A stretch of DNA of 64,000 nt from Doryteuthis pealeii (GCA_023376005.1 CM042141.1:97014827-97078826), one strand, 5' to 3'; positions 10,189-19,544 are shown, numbered from the stretch's first letter. Program-made: numbers and translations. Notes: generated by a model not told the origin, from the sequence alone.

Positions 10189-10479
10189 TTTTAGAATGTC
10201 TTCATTTATACCAGTCACATACTTCCAGAAATGAGTACTGTGCAGAATTCCATTATGGGCTTTTATGGTTTTTACCTGTTATTCCCCAAAAAATGAAACG
10301 TTATAACGTTGACTTCACCATCAAGAATAAATTCATCTTTTTGGAATACTTTGTTTATTTATATATATATACCCCACCCCCATTTAATATTTTGAATAGG
10401 AGATATTCATTTTTCTTTTCAGAATGTCAGGGGACTTTTTTTTTCCTGACACCACACCAGGCTTGATCAACTCAAGGGA

Positions 10480-10594
10480 TTTTAATGGGGCATCCAGTGA
10501 TGATCCAACTCGCAATTAGTAATAGAGGATCTGCAAGACTAACATTCTTTACCCCCCCCCCATTACCCAGGAAATGCTGGGTAGCCGCTTCTAG
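10480..10594 (+). mobile_element. Helitron-like 3' end
   Basis: It is co-linear over about 115 nt with 4095-4215. It ends in a perfect ACCCAG / CTGGGT hairpin, then GTAGCCGCTT and CTAG before a host T. The 5' end is not identified. It also contains the inverted D-like block (GGATCTGCAAGACTAAC). Confidence 0.6.
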
Positions 10595-10599
10595 TCTCT

Positions 10600-10956
10600 G
10601 ATGAAAATGATCAAGGGAAAAAAAAAGACTTGTTTCTTTGAAGGTGGATCAATGAACTTTAGATGTTTACAGGAGCTTTCTCAATCCCCACTCCCCGCAA
10701 CCTTCTCTCGTCCCAACTAAATCTGCAGAAACTTGGGGGGTGGGGGATGTGTAATGACAACAAAGCCTTAAGTAGTTTTAATTAGGATTAAAAAGAACAC
10801 TTGTTAGGTTTGATACTGCCAATTGTTACCGAGATCTTATAGAAGGGATTCGCAATCTTCAATTTAGTTTGGGTCAAATCAGAACTCTGGCATGAATACA
10901 AAGTTCACATAATTGTCTTTGGAATAATTAGATTGATTTATTTTAATGACCCGATA
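10600..10956. other. Non-coding stretch
   Basis: A-run at 10617-10626 and a G-rich patch at 10734-10747. Nothing else recognised. Confidence 0.5.
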
Positions 10957-10957
10957 G

Positions 10958-11062
10958 GGCTGGATTAGCTCAGTCGGTAAAGCATTCAGCTAGGAATTAC
11001 AAGGTTCCTGGTTCAATACCGGCCCTAGCCAACTCAGCGTATGAGTAGCACAGGGATCTGTG
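10958..11062 (+). repeat. Family B SINE, tRNA-like head
   Basis: A tRNA-like start (GGCTGGATTAGCTCAGTCGG; B box GGTTCAATACC) followed by the B body words CCAACTCAGCGTATGAGTAG and CACAGGGATCTGTG. It is cut off by (GT)(TA)n at 11063. The T-stem does not pair fully and the body is that of a SINE, so this is not called a tRNA gene. Confidence 0.75.
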
Positions 11063-11063
11063 C

Positions 11064-11114
<51 letters not shown>

Positions 11115-11188
11115 TTTCCTTGCCAAACAAATGTATATGTATATACGTGTGTGCGCATGTGTTTGTGTGAGAGGGGAAAGCTGCAGAC

Positions 11189-11232
<44 letters not shown>

Positions 11233-11258
11233 CACACACACACACAACACACACACAC
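11063..11258. repeat. Pair of (TA)n/(CA)n microsatellites
   Basis: Two TA tracts (about 11071-11106 and 11189-11228), each flanked by CA or GT runs and separated by ~80 bp of GTGTGCGCATGTG-rich sequence. They produce mirror-image Y/I ORFs on both strands. Confidence 0.9.
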
Positions 11259-11421
11259 AATATATATCAGAAAATATCCGTGTATAATCTTCGATCTTTT
11301 TTATTAATATTTACTTCTGAATCATGTGCATATGATAAAGAATTAGATAACGTCTAAAAGTAAATATATTTTTGTATATTATATTTCTTATTTTCATCAT
11401 TCATATGAGCATATTGATATC

Positions 11422-11423
<2 letters not shown>

Positions 11424-11460
<37 letters not shown>
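11424..11460. repeat. (AC)n microsatellite
   Basis: About 18 CA units, then ATGTATATATAT. Confidence 0.9.
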
Positions 11461-11463
<3 letters not shown>

Positions 11464-11546
11464 TATATATTATAGTCTTATTGAACTGACATACAGTATC
11501 TTTCACAAATAAGTGGATCTTTGAATTTGTTGACTGCATCAAAGTA

Positions 11547-11715
11547 TGGGCCAAAGTGGAGTGTTGCCACAGGACCACTTAGTTCTCACGTCACGGACCA
11601 CTCACAGCCATAAAAATCTTCTTCTCAATATTACATTCGCCAACCACAAGCAACAGAGTCTTACCCCTCTGCAGAAGAGCAGTCGGTGTATTTTACAGCC
11701 CCAGCTAACAAGGCG
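11547..11715 (-). repeat. Family E head-side fragment
   Basis: It matches the distal part of E seen at 35.7 kb: GGGCCAAAGTGGAGTGTTGC, AGAGTCTTACCCCTCTGCAG and AAGAGCAGTCGG. An open frame here (11546-11743) has no protein signature and is explained by the repeat. Confidence 0.6.
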
Positions 11716-11742
11716 GTTATTGAACCAAGATAAAAACAGATA

Positions 11743-12031
11743 GATATATATTTACCAACTCCTCCACACAATTATGATGTGACACAAATTTCTTGAGCAG
11801 AATTTAACAGGTTTGAATTCAGTTTTCCTTCTCCTAGACTGGTTACCTAGCCACAGTTAAAGATCCCAGTCTGCCCTACTAATTACCCATAGCTGGAGCA
11901 GGAGTAGTTAGATGCATACCTTTCCCAAGGGTATTAGCGCTATGTGAAATGCAAACAGCCTCATCCAGGATTTGAACTCAGGTGATCGAGTTCATTTCCT
12001 ACAACTCTAACCATTATACCACACACGTCCA
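11743..12031 (-). repeat. Family A SINE, full length
   Basis: In the minus direction: a GGTATAATGGTTAGAGTTG head, GAGTTCAAATCCTGG (B box), AGCGCTAATACCCTTGGGAA, CAGCTATGGGTAATTAGTA, CTAGGAGAAGGAAAACTGAA, then T2 at the 11.75-kb end. All family segments are present. Confidence 0.8.
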
Positions 12032-12117
12032 ATATATTGAACTAACATTAGTCAATTAAAAGGAAATTCAAAATATTACTGCTCTCCATAGATCAAAGCT
12101 ACTTAGTAAATTACAGT

Positions 12118-12203
12118 CTCACCTTTTACTATACATAATATCATTACAGTACATTACTAATGTACTGTAGCCATAATGATATTACCTGTATTAAAAAGGT
12201 GAG
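12118..12203. repeat. 86-nt imperfect hairpin
   Basis: Left CTCACCTTTTACTATACATA and ATATCATTACAGTACATTA pairs with right TAATGTACTGTAGCC, ATAATGATATTACC and AAAAAGGTGAG. The apex is a perfect ACAGTACATT / AATGTACTGT stem with a 2-4-nt loop. The form is that of a small palindromic MITE or a pre-miRNA-like stem. Confidence 0.6.
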
Positions 12204-12363
12204 AGACAAAAAGCTGAAAGTGACAGGTATCATGTAATACCTGTGGATTTTTCTGAGCCAGTCACCGGATACACACAGTGAGTGGACAGTATTTAGAAAG
12301 GATTGGCACCTTTTAAGTCATAATTGTTGATTAATATCATAATGACTTAAATGTTCTTTAGCC

Positions 12364-13140
12364 TCCAACACTCACCTGAGGAAAGGGATGAGAAAGGGAT
12401 TATCAATCGCACATAAGTAGCAGGTTAAAGCTTAATTGATGAAAGGAATAAAAGATTTGTAGGTGAGCAGGAAGGAGGAAGTGAGCCAGAGAGCGACCGA
12501 CACACACACAGACAGACGGGTCAGTGAAAAGAAAGTGTTGATTAAAAAAAAAAGAAAAAAAAAGAAACAATAATCAGCTCCAAGAGGAAGACAATCTTAG
12601 AAATAAGTTTATTAATAATCTGAATTTTTGAGAACAGGTTTGATAATTTGTATTATTTAGATTTTTTGGTTGGTTGGTGTTTTTTGTTTTACTACAAGTA
12701 CTGATTGGGTTGGCATGCCTCTGTTTGAAAAAGACAATGGCATAGTGTCCAATTTAAAAAAAAAAATTTTTAAAACTACGTAGCCAGGAAGGGTTGATAT
12801 GGAGGATGTGCTGTCGCCCAAGCAGCAGTCCCCCCTCACCCCACACTCACCTGAGGAAAGGGATTATCAATGATTCATAAGTAGCAGGTTAAAGCCTAAT
12901 TGATGAAAGGAAATAAAGATCTGTAGATAAGCAGGAAGAGAGCCAGAGTAAAATACAGAGTAAAAAAAAAAAAAAAGAAAGAAAAAAAGTCAGCTCCAAG
13001 AGGAAGTAGATTGTAGTGACCAAAAAATTTTTTTTTTCCTTTTAATTACATAGCCTGGGCAGGTTGATATGGAGGATGTACTGTTGCTCAAACAGCAGAT
13101 CCCCTTTCTCCACACTGCCACTGTGGTTCAAAGGAAAGGT
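12364..13140. repeat. Two-copy local duplication
   Basis: CTCACCTGAGGAAAGGGAT, AAGTAGCAGGTTAAAGC, AATTGATGAAAGGAA and AGCTCCAAGAGGAAG occur at 12370-12600 and again at 12845-13010. TTGATATGGAGGATG followed by CAGCAG-containing text occurs at 12794 and 13070. The unit is about 480 bp and the copies are diverged. Confidence 0.7.
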
Positions 13141-13254
13141 GAGAAACCAATGCAGTCTGGCAATGGCAGTGTCGCAGGAGTTGCTGTGTAGCACTGGGAT
13201 TCAATGTTATTCCACCTTAGGGACTTCGGCTCTGATTTTTGTTTTCGGGGTTTA

Positions 13255-13523
13255 ACCCCCCCCCATCCAAGAATATGAAGCAAATAAGATTGTTCTTTTG
13301 TTGGCCCTGACAAATCTGAGAATATTTTTTCTTTCTTGCCAGGTTTCAAATTGCAAAATAAACAGTTCATCCTTCATATCATAAGAGCTTGAATTTTTAT
13401 TACATATAAATCAATAATTATAAGTTGTAGTGTAATGGTTGGTTGCTTTGCTTTGTTTTATGGCATATCAACCCTTTTGGGGTCATTTGATGCTGAATCA
13501 AGTCATTTTGATATTTGGTTTCA
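13255..13523. repeat. Duplicated block copy 1 with F tail
   Basis: AAGCAAATAAGATTGTTC, TGACAAATCTGAGAAT, AATAAACAGTTCAT and TTGAATTTTTATTACAT are followed by T1 (GGCATATCAACCCTTTTGG). The block recurs at 13640-13890 at an offset of about 380 bp. Only the T1 portion of family F is present. Confidence 0.7.
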
Positions 13524-13639
13524 ATCATCTGAATTTTGGAGATGAGGCTTAATAATTTCTATTATTTAGATTTTTTGGTTGTTTTACAGCAAGTAAATGT
13601 ATATCAACAAATTATTTAACAAATATATATATATTAAAT

Positions 13640-13963
13640 TTTCCTCCCTGTCAGATAATATAAAGCAAATAAGATTGTTCTTTTGTTGCCTCTGACAAAT
13701 CTGAGAATGTTTTTTTCTTTCCTGACATCAAATTGTAAAATAAACAGTTCATATAAGTAGTGCTTGAATTTTTATTACATACAAATCAATAATTTTAAGT
13801 TGTAGTGTAATGGTTGGTTGTTGTACAGTATATCAACCCTTTTTGAGTCATTTAATGCCGAATCAAGTCATTTTGATATTCGGTTTCTTACAGTATCTGC
13901 TGTTGCTTAAATAATCCCTCATCTAAGTACTGAACAGGTTCATCACTACTTAACTGCAGTGGC
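13640..13963 (-). repeat. Duplicated block copy 2 with partial F SINE
   Basis: The second copy of the 13255 block. Here T1 is followed by part of the 5S-like head (TTACAGTATCTGCTGTTGC, ATCTAAGTACTGAACAGG, ATCACTACTTAACTGCAGTG). The head stops after about 70 nt at a GATGATGGT microsatellite. Confidence 0.65.
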
Positions 13964-14247
13964 GATGATGGTGATGATGATAATGAATTAAATTGTATTT
14001 TCTTTTTATTATAATAATGATGTGAAAATGGCATTTCATAGTTGAGTATAATATAGCTCAATAAAATCTTGCTTTATAGTTTTCTCATGGCAACATCAGG
14101 TACCAGTGGGATTTACAGCCATTACAAAAGTCATGGGGGAGTGATCAGTGAAAATAAAAGGTTAAGATTTTAATACATTAAGCCAAAAAAAAAATTCATT
14201 GCCTCAGTGGAACAACTAGAGGTTGAGAATGTTGAGATCAAGTCAGT

Positions 14248-14302
14248 TGGTTGCTGTTTAATGGAATATCAACCCTTATGGGTCATTTAATACCAAATCC
14301 CC

Positions 14303-14354
<52 letters not shown>
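14248..14354. repeat. F/C-type T1 tail plus (CT)n(TA)n
   Basis: T1 only (GGAATATCAACCCTTATGGG, TCATTTAATACC) running into CT and then TA dinucleotide repeats (14302-14354). Confidence 0.65.
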
Positions 14355-14357
<3 letters not shown>

Positions 14358-14365
14358 TAGTGGAA

Positions 14366-14690
14366 GCGCGTGGTGTAATGGTTAAAGTCATAGGAAATGG
14401 ACTCGTCGCCCCGAGTTCAAATCCTGGACGTGGTAATTGTATTTCAATTAGCGCTAATACCCTTGGGAAAGGTATGAATTCTACTCTCCCTCCAGCTATG
14501 GGTAAATAGTAGGGCAGACTGGGCTCTTTAACCTTGGTTAGGCAACCAGTCTAGGAGAAGGAAAACTCTGAATTCAAACCTTTTAAACTCCGCTTAAGAA
14601 ATTGACCTTGTGTCGCATCCTGCTCATGCAGAGGGGTCGGTAAATAAATAAATAAATAAATAAATAAATATGTGTGTGTGTGTGATTTGT
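14366..14690 (+). repeat. Family A SINE, best-preserved copy
   Basis: GCGCGTGGTGTAATGGTTAA (A box) and CGAGTTCAAATCCTGG (B box) give a clear split polymerase III promoter. Then come AGCGCTAATACCCTTGGGAA, CCAGCTATGGGTAAATAGTA, CTAGGAGAAGGAAAACT and T2 (TTGACCTTGTGTCGCATCC). It ends in a (TAAA)n run, a common SINE 3' end, followed by (TG)n. Confidence 0.85.
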
Positions 14691-14742
14691 TTAACTTCAG
14701 GTGTATTAATAAATAGGCAGAAATAATTTTTATGTTAAGTGA

Positions 14743-14805
14743 TTGGTTATTTTGTTTAATGGCATATAAACCCTTATGGGCCATCCAATGCCAAATCCTG
14801 TCTTT
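14743..14805 (-). repeat. T1 tail fragment
   Basis: TTTGTTTAATGGCATATAAA, CCCTTATGGGCCATCCAATG. No head is attached. Confidence 0.5.
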
Positions 14806-15002
14806 TTGTATGTATGATTTGTAAGCGAATAGTTTATTGGTAAATATTTTTGGTTGGTTTTGTTTAATGAACTGGTAGAAATGATTTTCAATAATTCAAT
14901 AATTATATTGGTAGAAATCATTTTTATGTTAGATTTATCATTAATTTCATGTGGATCAATAAACTGGTAGAAATAATATTCATTAACTTGTAAACATATC
15001 TA

Positions 15003-15385
15003 TTTGACCTATACATGGGACACTAACAGGTACTACCACTCTGGGCCAGAGTGGACCTGGGAATAATGGCAATAAATGGGTACTCCACTCACCAGAGCTC
15101 CAAAATTGGTTTGGTTGTTTTGTTTTACAGCATATCAACCCTATTTTGGTTCATTTAATGCCAAATCAAGTCATTTTGATAAACAAAGGACTCCTGTTGC
15201 TTACAGTTCCTGCTGTTGCTTAAGTGGTCTCCAAATTAAATATTGACCAGGTTCATCGCTGCTTAACTTCAGTAATCTAGCGAGAACCTGTGCTTTTGGG
15301 ATAACTTGACTGTAACAGTTCCAAAATTGAAACCTCACCTCTAGATGCAGTTTAGTGTCTTACCCAGGATATGTTGAGGTCAAGA
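15003..15385 (-). repeat. Family E copy interrupted by F
   Basis: The E body (CATGGGACACTAACAGGTAC, CAGAGTGGACCTGGGAATAA) stops at CTCCAAAATTG (15108) and resumes at TCCAAAATTGAAACCTCACC (15320), continuing GCAGTTTAGTGTCTTACCC. The intervening 211 bp is a complete F SINE. Confidence 0.85.
15109..15319 (-). repeat. Family F 5S-derived SINE, full length with TSD
   Basis: A 10-bp target-site duplication TCCAAAATTG (15099-15108 and 15320-15329) brackets it. On the minus strand, 15315-15199 is co-linear with 5S rRNA over about 117 nt, including GAAGTTAAGCAG, CCTGGTCAATA and GGAGACC at the internal control regions. Tail T1 follows, for about 90 nt. It is the reference copy for the family. Confidence 0.88.
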
Positions 15386-15429
15386 GTCTTTATTTTTTTT
15401 TAGATTCTTTTTATCACCACTGTATAAGT

Positions 15430-15643
15430 AGAATAGGATGATCTGCCCCTGTGTCTAGGCTGAACAGGGTGATCTGCCCCTGTGTCAGGCTGAACAGGGT
15501 GATCTGCCCCTGTGTCTAGGCTGAACAGGGTGATCTGCCCCTGCGTCTAGGCTGAACAGGGTGATCTGCCCCTGCGTCTAGGCTGAACAGGGTAATCTGC
15601 CCCTGCGTCTAGGCTGAACAGGGTAATCTGCCCCTGCGTCTAG
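15430..15643. repeat. 31-bp minisatellite
   Basis: About seven tandem copies of a 31-bp unit (GGTGATCTGCCCCTGTGTCT plus AGGCTGAACAG). Copies differ mainly at GTGTCT/GCGTCT and GGTGAT/GGTAAT. The variants are ordered 5' to 3', consistent with stepwise duplication. Confidence 0.92.
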
Positions 15644-16161
15644 AGATACACTTTAAATATACAGAGGTAACCATTTGTAATTCTACTCTTGACATCTGAA
15701 AGAAACAGACCACATCTTTCATACTTCATAACCACTTTGGAAAAAGTTTTAGAAATGGAGGATATGTTGCAGATTTTACAAGAGCAATGAATGCAGCCAG
15801 GGGAAATACTTGGATTGTACCTTATTTTAGTACATTCACTCACACAAATCTGCCCACTTATTATTTTCAATATCAATACGCATATGCAGACTTATAAGTC
15901 TATCCACTCATTACTAACCCTATCACAGATATTTTCAAACATACTTCTAAGTCTTGTATGTTGTATTGATATCAAAAGTAATAAGTGGACGGACTAAAAA
16001 AGTAAATGTGTAATATACTTTTGTTTTGACTTGAAATCCCTTTTTTCAAAACAGTAAAAATGCATCAGACCCAAAAATTCTTAAGATTTCCAACTAGAGA
16101 TAAACATATAAATATTACAATATGGAGAATGAATTACCCTAATCAATAATGCCAATAAGGT
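15644..16161. other. Non-coding stretch
   Basis: No repeat family or gene recognised. Open frames at 15640-15876 (minus) and 15791-15997 (plus) overlap each other and lack any family signature. Confidence 0.45.
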
Positions 16162-16253
16162 CCCCAGTGTGTGTGTGTGTGGGGGGGGGGGTCATTGATG
16201 AAAATAAGATCTAACACCTGGCAACACAGAACTGTTTTAAATGTCTTCAATAA

Positions 16254-16289
<36 letters not shown>
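16162..16289. repeat. (GT)n(G)n tract and 35-base A-run
   Basis: A GT tract then ten G at 16181-16190, and an uninterrupted A homopolymer at about 16255-16289. Confidence 0.85.
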
Positions 16290-16291
<2 letters not shown>

Positions 16292-16455
16292 ATATAGTAA
16301 TTTTCAACAAGCTAAAAGATGCTATTTCTCTAGAGTATTCTTTAAAAAGTATTAACTCTGTTTATATCAACTTTTAAAAACAACACACTTTTAAAAAGAA
16401 CATTTTAACCCAAGCAACCAAGTGACAGAGGGTGAAAGATAACGAGAGCAAGGGA

Positions 16456-17020
16456 TATAAAGAGAGAGAGGGGAGAGACGCGACAAGATAGAGAGGGGAG
16501 AGACGCGACAAGATAGAGAGGGAGAGACGCGACAAGATAGAGAGGGGGAGAGACGCGACAAGATAGAGAGGGGGAGAGACGCGCAAGATAGAGAGGGGGA
16601 GAGACGCGACAAGATAGAGAGGGGAGAGACGCGACAAGATAGAGAGGGGGAGAGACGCGACAAGATAGAGAGGGGAGAGACGCGACAAGATAGAGAGGGG
16701 AGAGACGCGACAAGATAGAGAGGGGGAGAGACGCGACAAGATAGAGAGGGGGAGAGACGCGACAAGATAGAGAGGGGAGAGACGCGACAAGATAGAGAGG
16801 GGAGAGACGCGCGACAAGATAGAGAGGGGAGAGACGCGACAAGATAGAGAGGGGGAGAGACGCGACAAAGATAGAGAGGGGAGAGACGCGACAAGATAGA
16901 GAGGGGGAGAGACGCGACAAGATAGAGAGGGGGAGAGACGCGACAAGATAGAGAGGGGAGAGACGCGACAAGATAGAGAGGGGAGAGACACGACAAGATA
17001 GAGAGGGAGAGACACGACAA
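16456..17020. repeat. 25/26-bp minisatellite
   Basis: About 22 tandem copies of AGAGAGGGGAGAGACGCGAC plus AAGAT. Units alternate between 25 and 26 bp by a G4/G5 difference, with rarer variants (ACGCGCAAG, GCGCGACA, ACAAAGATA). The unit is strand-asymmetric (purine-rich on plus). All three minus frames stay open for ~190-216 codons as L/S/R-rich repeats, which is a repeat artefact. Confidence 0.95.
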
Positions 17021-17039
17021 TCTTTTTGCTTTTAGACTC

Positions 17040-17412
17040 ATTTTTTTCTATTTAACCTATAGATGGAACCCTAACAGGTACTACCACTCCGATTCAGAGT
17101 GGAACTGGGAGTAATGTTGATGAAGGGGTACGTCACATTCCTCAGAGCTCCAAAATTGGAACTTCACCATTACACAGAGTTTAATGTCATACCCAGGACA
17201 CTAAGACCCTTAGCCACCACCTCCTAGCACATATATGATAAAAATGGTAAGGGCCTGCCATAAGGGTAATAGGGTTGAGACAATCATATAGGTGCTAGGG
17301 CTTGACGTGACTAGCTGATTGATCAGAAGGGGCCTCTCCAACCGCCTGTCTAGCCTATTTAAGGGCCAAAGTGAAGTGTTGCGTGTCATGGACTGCTCAG
17401 CCATCAGGATTT
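17040..17412 (-). repeat. Family E copy
   Basis: E body from TATAGATGGAACCCTAACAG through AGCCACCACCTCCTAGCAC, TATAGGTGCTAGGGCTTGAC and GGCCAAAGTGAAGTGTTGCG to CAGCCATCAGGATTTTG. One of the longer E copies. T1 is replaced by minisatellite sequence. Confidence 0.75.
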
Positions 17413-17590
17413 TGTCATTTCATCAAGTAGGAATACTTAAAATTGGAATATAACTGTAGGCAAATTATTTGTAATATTACTTGATATCATAGGACTGTGT
17501 GCAAACAAATAATTATCATTATAGTGTGTGATAAAAAAAATAATTGTCCCAAAACATTGCAAATATAGATAGTTATGATTATGAATCGTT

Positions 17591-18016
17591 ATGATTAGGA
17601 ATATAAATAGTTATGATTATAACAGCAACCATGAGCACCTTTTTGATCTCCATCTTTCTAACACACGTGGGCATGCCTACAAAGTCAAAAAACAGCACTG
17701 CTCACATGACTTTCGGAAAAATTTTTTCACGCTCAGAATTGCGGAGACATGGAATAAACTGCCCACGTCTTTTGTAGGCTGCCGAAGCACTGAATCTTTC
17801 AAAGCCTCCATGCTTCCTGTAGTCTGTCGACACTATACCTGATGCCACTCTCCACATACATATGCACACACGCGCACACATACATGCATGCATATTACTA
17901 CTGTAAACTATTCATGTTCCTGACACTAATACATTATTCTGTGTACTTGACATGAGACTTTGATGAGTTGTGGTGCACCTGAGCATTGTACACAATAAAT
18001 TTCATTATTATAATCA
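17591..18016 (+). mobile_element. LINE 3' end (5'-truncated non-LTR retrotransposon)
   Basis: An 83-codon frame (17591-17842) has the C-terminal signature of non-LTR reverse transcriptases: NTRGHAYKVKKQHC, then DFRKNFFTLRIAETWNKLP, then a terminal STESFK element (a family-typical end). After the stop are ~170 nt of 3' UTR, an AATAAA at 17994 and an ATTATTATAATC-type end. The first 20 codons may be host-derived. It has lost the reverse-transcriptase core and endonuclease. The clade cannot be assigned from this tail alone. Confidence 0.72.
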
Positions 18017-18138
18017 AAAATTTACAAATGAATCAGATTTTGACATTAAATAACCTATGAGGGGTTATGTTTGAAAATAACCCCAAATTAGACAAAAATG
18101 TTACCCACTTTTTCATGGGTTTACAGCCCATAAGAAAT

Positions 18139-18907
18139 ACTGTAATTATTTGTGTATAAGACACACTATTTTTTTCCAAATCATTCAGTTAGGGTGTGTA
18201 TTATACATAATAACTATAGAACTACATGTTTTTCCCCATTACAGGCCTTACCATATTCTGAATGAGTCATATCTAGAGTCTAAACTAATGTGTTTTACAC
18301 GGTTACAGAGGAATATTGTAATTCAATTGACTTGGTTTGTCAAACTCAACCACATTCTCTCACAGCTCTTCACTCTCCGTCCAACATCACTTTCTTGCAA
18401 TTCCATAATGCTCACATGAATTCACCTTCACAAAATTAAACTTCTTTTGCCAGACATTCGATTTTAGAGTCATCCACCCCACTCCCACAATAACTCACTT
18501 CCGGTCTGCACTCTATATAAAGAGAGTCACTCTTGGGCACCACTCTTTCTCGGGCCATGAGGTAAGTGAAATTTCCATCTTTTTTTCATTTTTTTTCTTA
18601 TTTCAACTACAAATATTCACTGAAATGTGTGTTTGTTTATAATTCTGTTTCTCATAATATGAGTTTATTTTCATTGGAAGGTTTTTGCATTTTTGTGCAA
18701 ACAAGTGTGTTTGCTCTAAATATTGTGTAAATTTTGTTTTGAGACAAATGGAAATTCTTATTTTTAGTACAAATCAATAAAAAGTTGAACAAAGATTAAA
18801 TTCACCTGCTACAAATTCTAAAAAATCAGTGCATATTACGCACAACAAAACTCTTTTTCCAGAATTTCTTAGTCCAAAGTTAGGGTGGTGTGTTATACAT
18901 AATTGTG
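18139..18907. mobile_element. Possible DNA element bounded by GTGTATAA-type ends
   Basis: TGTGTATAAGACACAC with a TTTTTTTCCAAAT block and TTAGGGTGTGTATTATACAT at the left resemble GCATATTACGCACAAC, CTTTTTCCAGAATTTC and TTAGGGTGGTGTGTTATACA at the right. The ends are sub-palindromic, so they align both directly and inverted. No transposase is visible. The interior includes the 18501-18566 promoter-like module. Confidence 0.45.
18501..18566 (+). promoter_or_regulatory. Promoter/first-exon-like module
   Basis: In order: CACTTCCGG (ETS-type site, about 18497-18505), a TATATAA box at 18514-18520, a pyrimidine initiator CTCTTTCTC at 18543-18551 (about 29 nt downstream of the TATA box), ATG at 18557, and GTAAGTGAA at 18562, a strong splice donor. 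A TCT-type initiator, very short leader and early donor is the layout of animal ribosomal-protein first exons (known). No matching second exon is visible downstream, so gene identity is unknown. Confidence 0.45.
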
Positions 18908-19060
18908 TTAAGTGAAAAAAGAACTGGAATTTTACTTTGAAAAGATATTGCTTTTATGCTACTTGAAAACTATGGAAGACTATAAGTAGCATAAAAGCAA
19001 TATCTTTTCTAAGTAAAATTCCAGTTCTTTTTTCACTTACTGCAATTGTGTATGACACAC
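18888..19060. repeat. 77-bp-arm palindrome
   Basis: Left arm 18888-18964 and right arm 18984-19060 pair without indels (six mismatches) around a 19-nt loop (GAAAACTATGGAAGACTAT). Shorter related pieces recur at 19085-19130 and 19200-19300 (AGTGAAAAAAGAATT, CTATGGAAGACAATA, TTCTGCATTCATGTAACACC). Confidence 0.8.
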
Positions 19061-19300
19061 AGCACTAACTTTTTGGAAAAATTTTTAAAAATTTTTTTTA
19101 AAGATATTGCTTTTATATTATGTTATAGTCTTCCATAGCTTTCAGTTTTAAATGTGTTCTGCATTCAAGTAACACCCAACAATGATAATGACAATAATTG
19201 TGGTAAGTGAAAAAAGAATTAAAATTTTACTTTGAAAACTGAAAACTATGGAAGACAATAAGTAGCATAAAAGCAGTATCATTTGTATGTGTTCTGCATT

Positions 19301-19543
19301 CATGTAACACCCAACAATAATAATGACAACAGCAACACTGGATGGATTTATAACAAATCTATATTTTTTTCCATTTGCAGTTAATCAATTAAAACCTTGG
19401 ATGATGCAACTGGATTTTTCTATTCAACAGAACTTGGAGAAAACAGAAACCTATGATGGATGACTGCTTTCTCCCCACCCCCTACCAACTTAATTTATAA
19501 CCTAACAAACAATATAAAAAGAAAGACAATACATCAAAACCCA

Positions 19544-19544
<1 letters not shown>
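19301..19544. other. Non-coding stretch
   Basis: No features apart from a T-rich acceptor-like TTTTCCATTTGCAG at 19367-19380. If joined to the 18561 donor it would put a stop codon almost immediately after ATG. Confidence 0.4.

Noticed and set aside
10958..11030. Candidate functional tRNA gene
   Set aside because: A and B boxes are present, but the T-stem and acceptor do not pair properly and the following sequence is the SINE B body shared with seven other copies.
7261..11357. Many small ORFs with alternating Y/I, C/V or T/H residues
   Set aside because: They are (TA)n, (TG)n and (CA)n microsatellites translated in frame; the same applies at 429, 1186, 1811, 39200, 46238 and 53640.
15199..15315. 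Candidate functional 5S rRNA gene
   Set aside because: Too many substitutions, fused to tail T1, flanked by a 10-bp target-site duplication and repeated elsewhere; it is a SINE head.
16374..17041. Three overlapping 188-216-codon minus-strand ORFs rich in LSILSRLSP
   Set aside because: They are translations of the 25/26-bp minisatellite in all three frames; no non-repeat domain is attached.
19367..19440. Second exon for the 18557 ATG
   Set aside because: A plausible acceptor exists at 19380, but joining it to the 18561 donor gives a stop as the third codon; no coding continuation.
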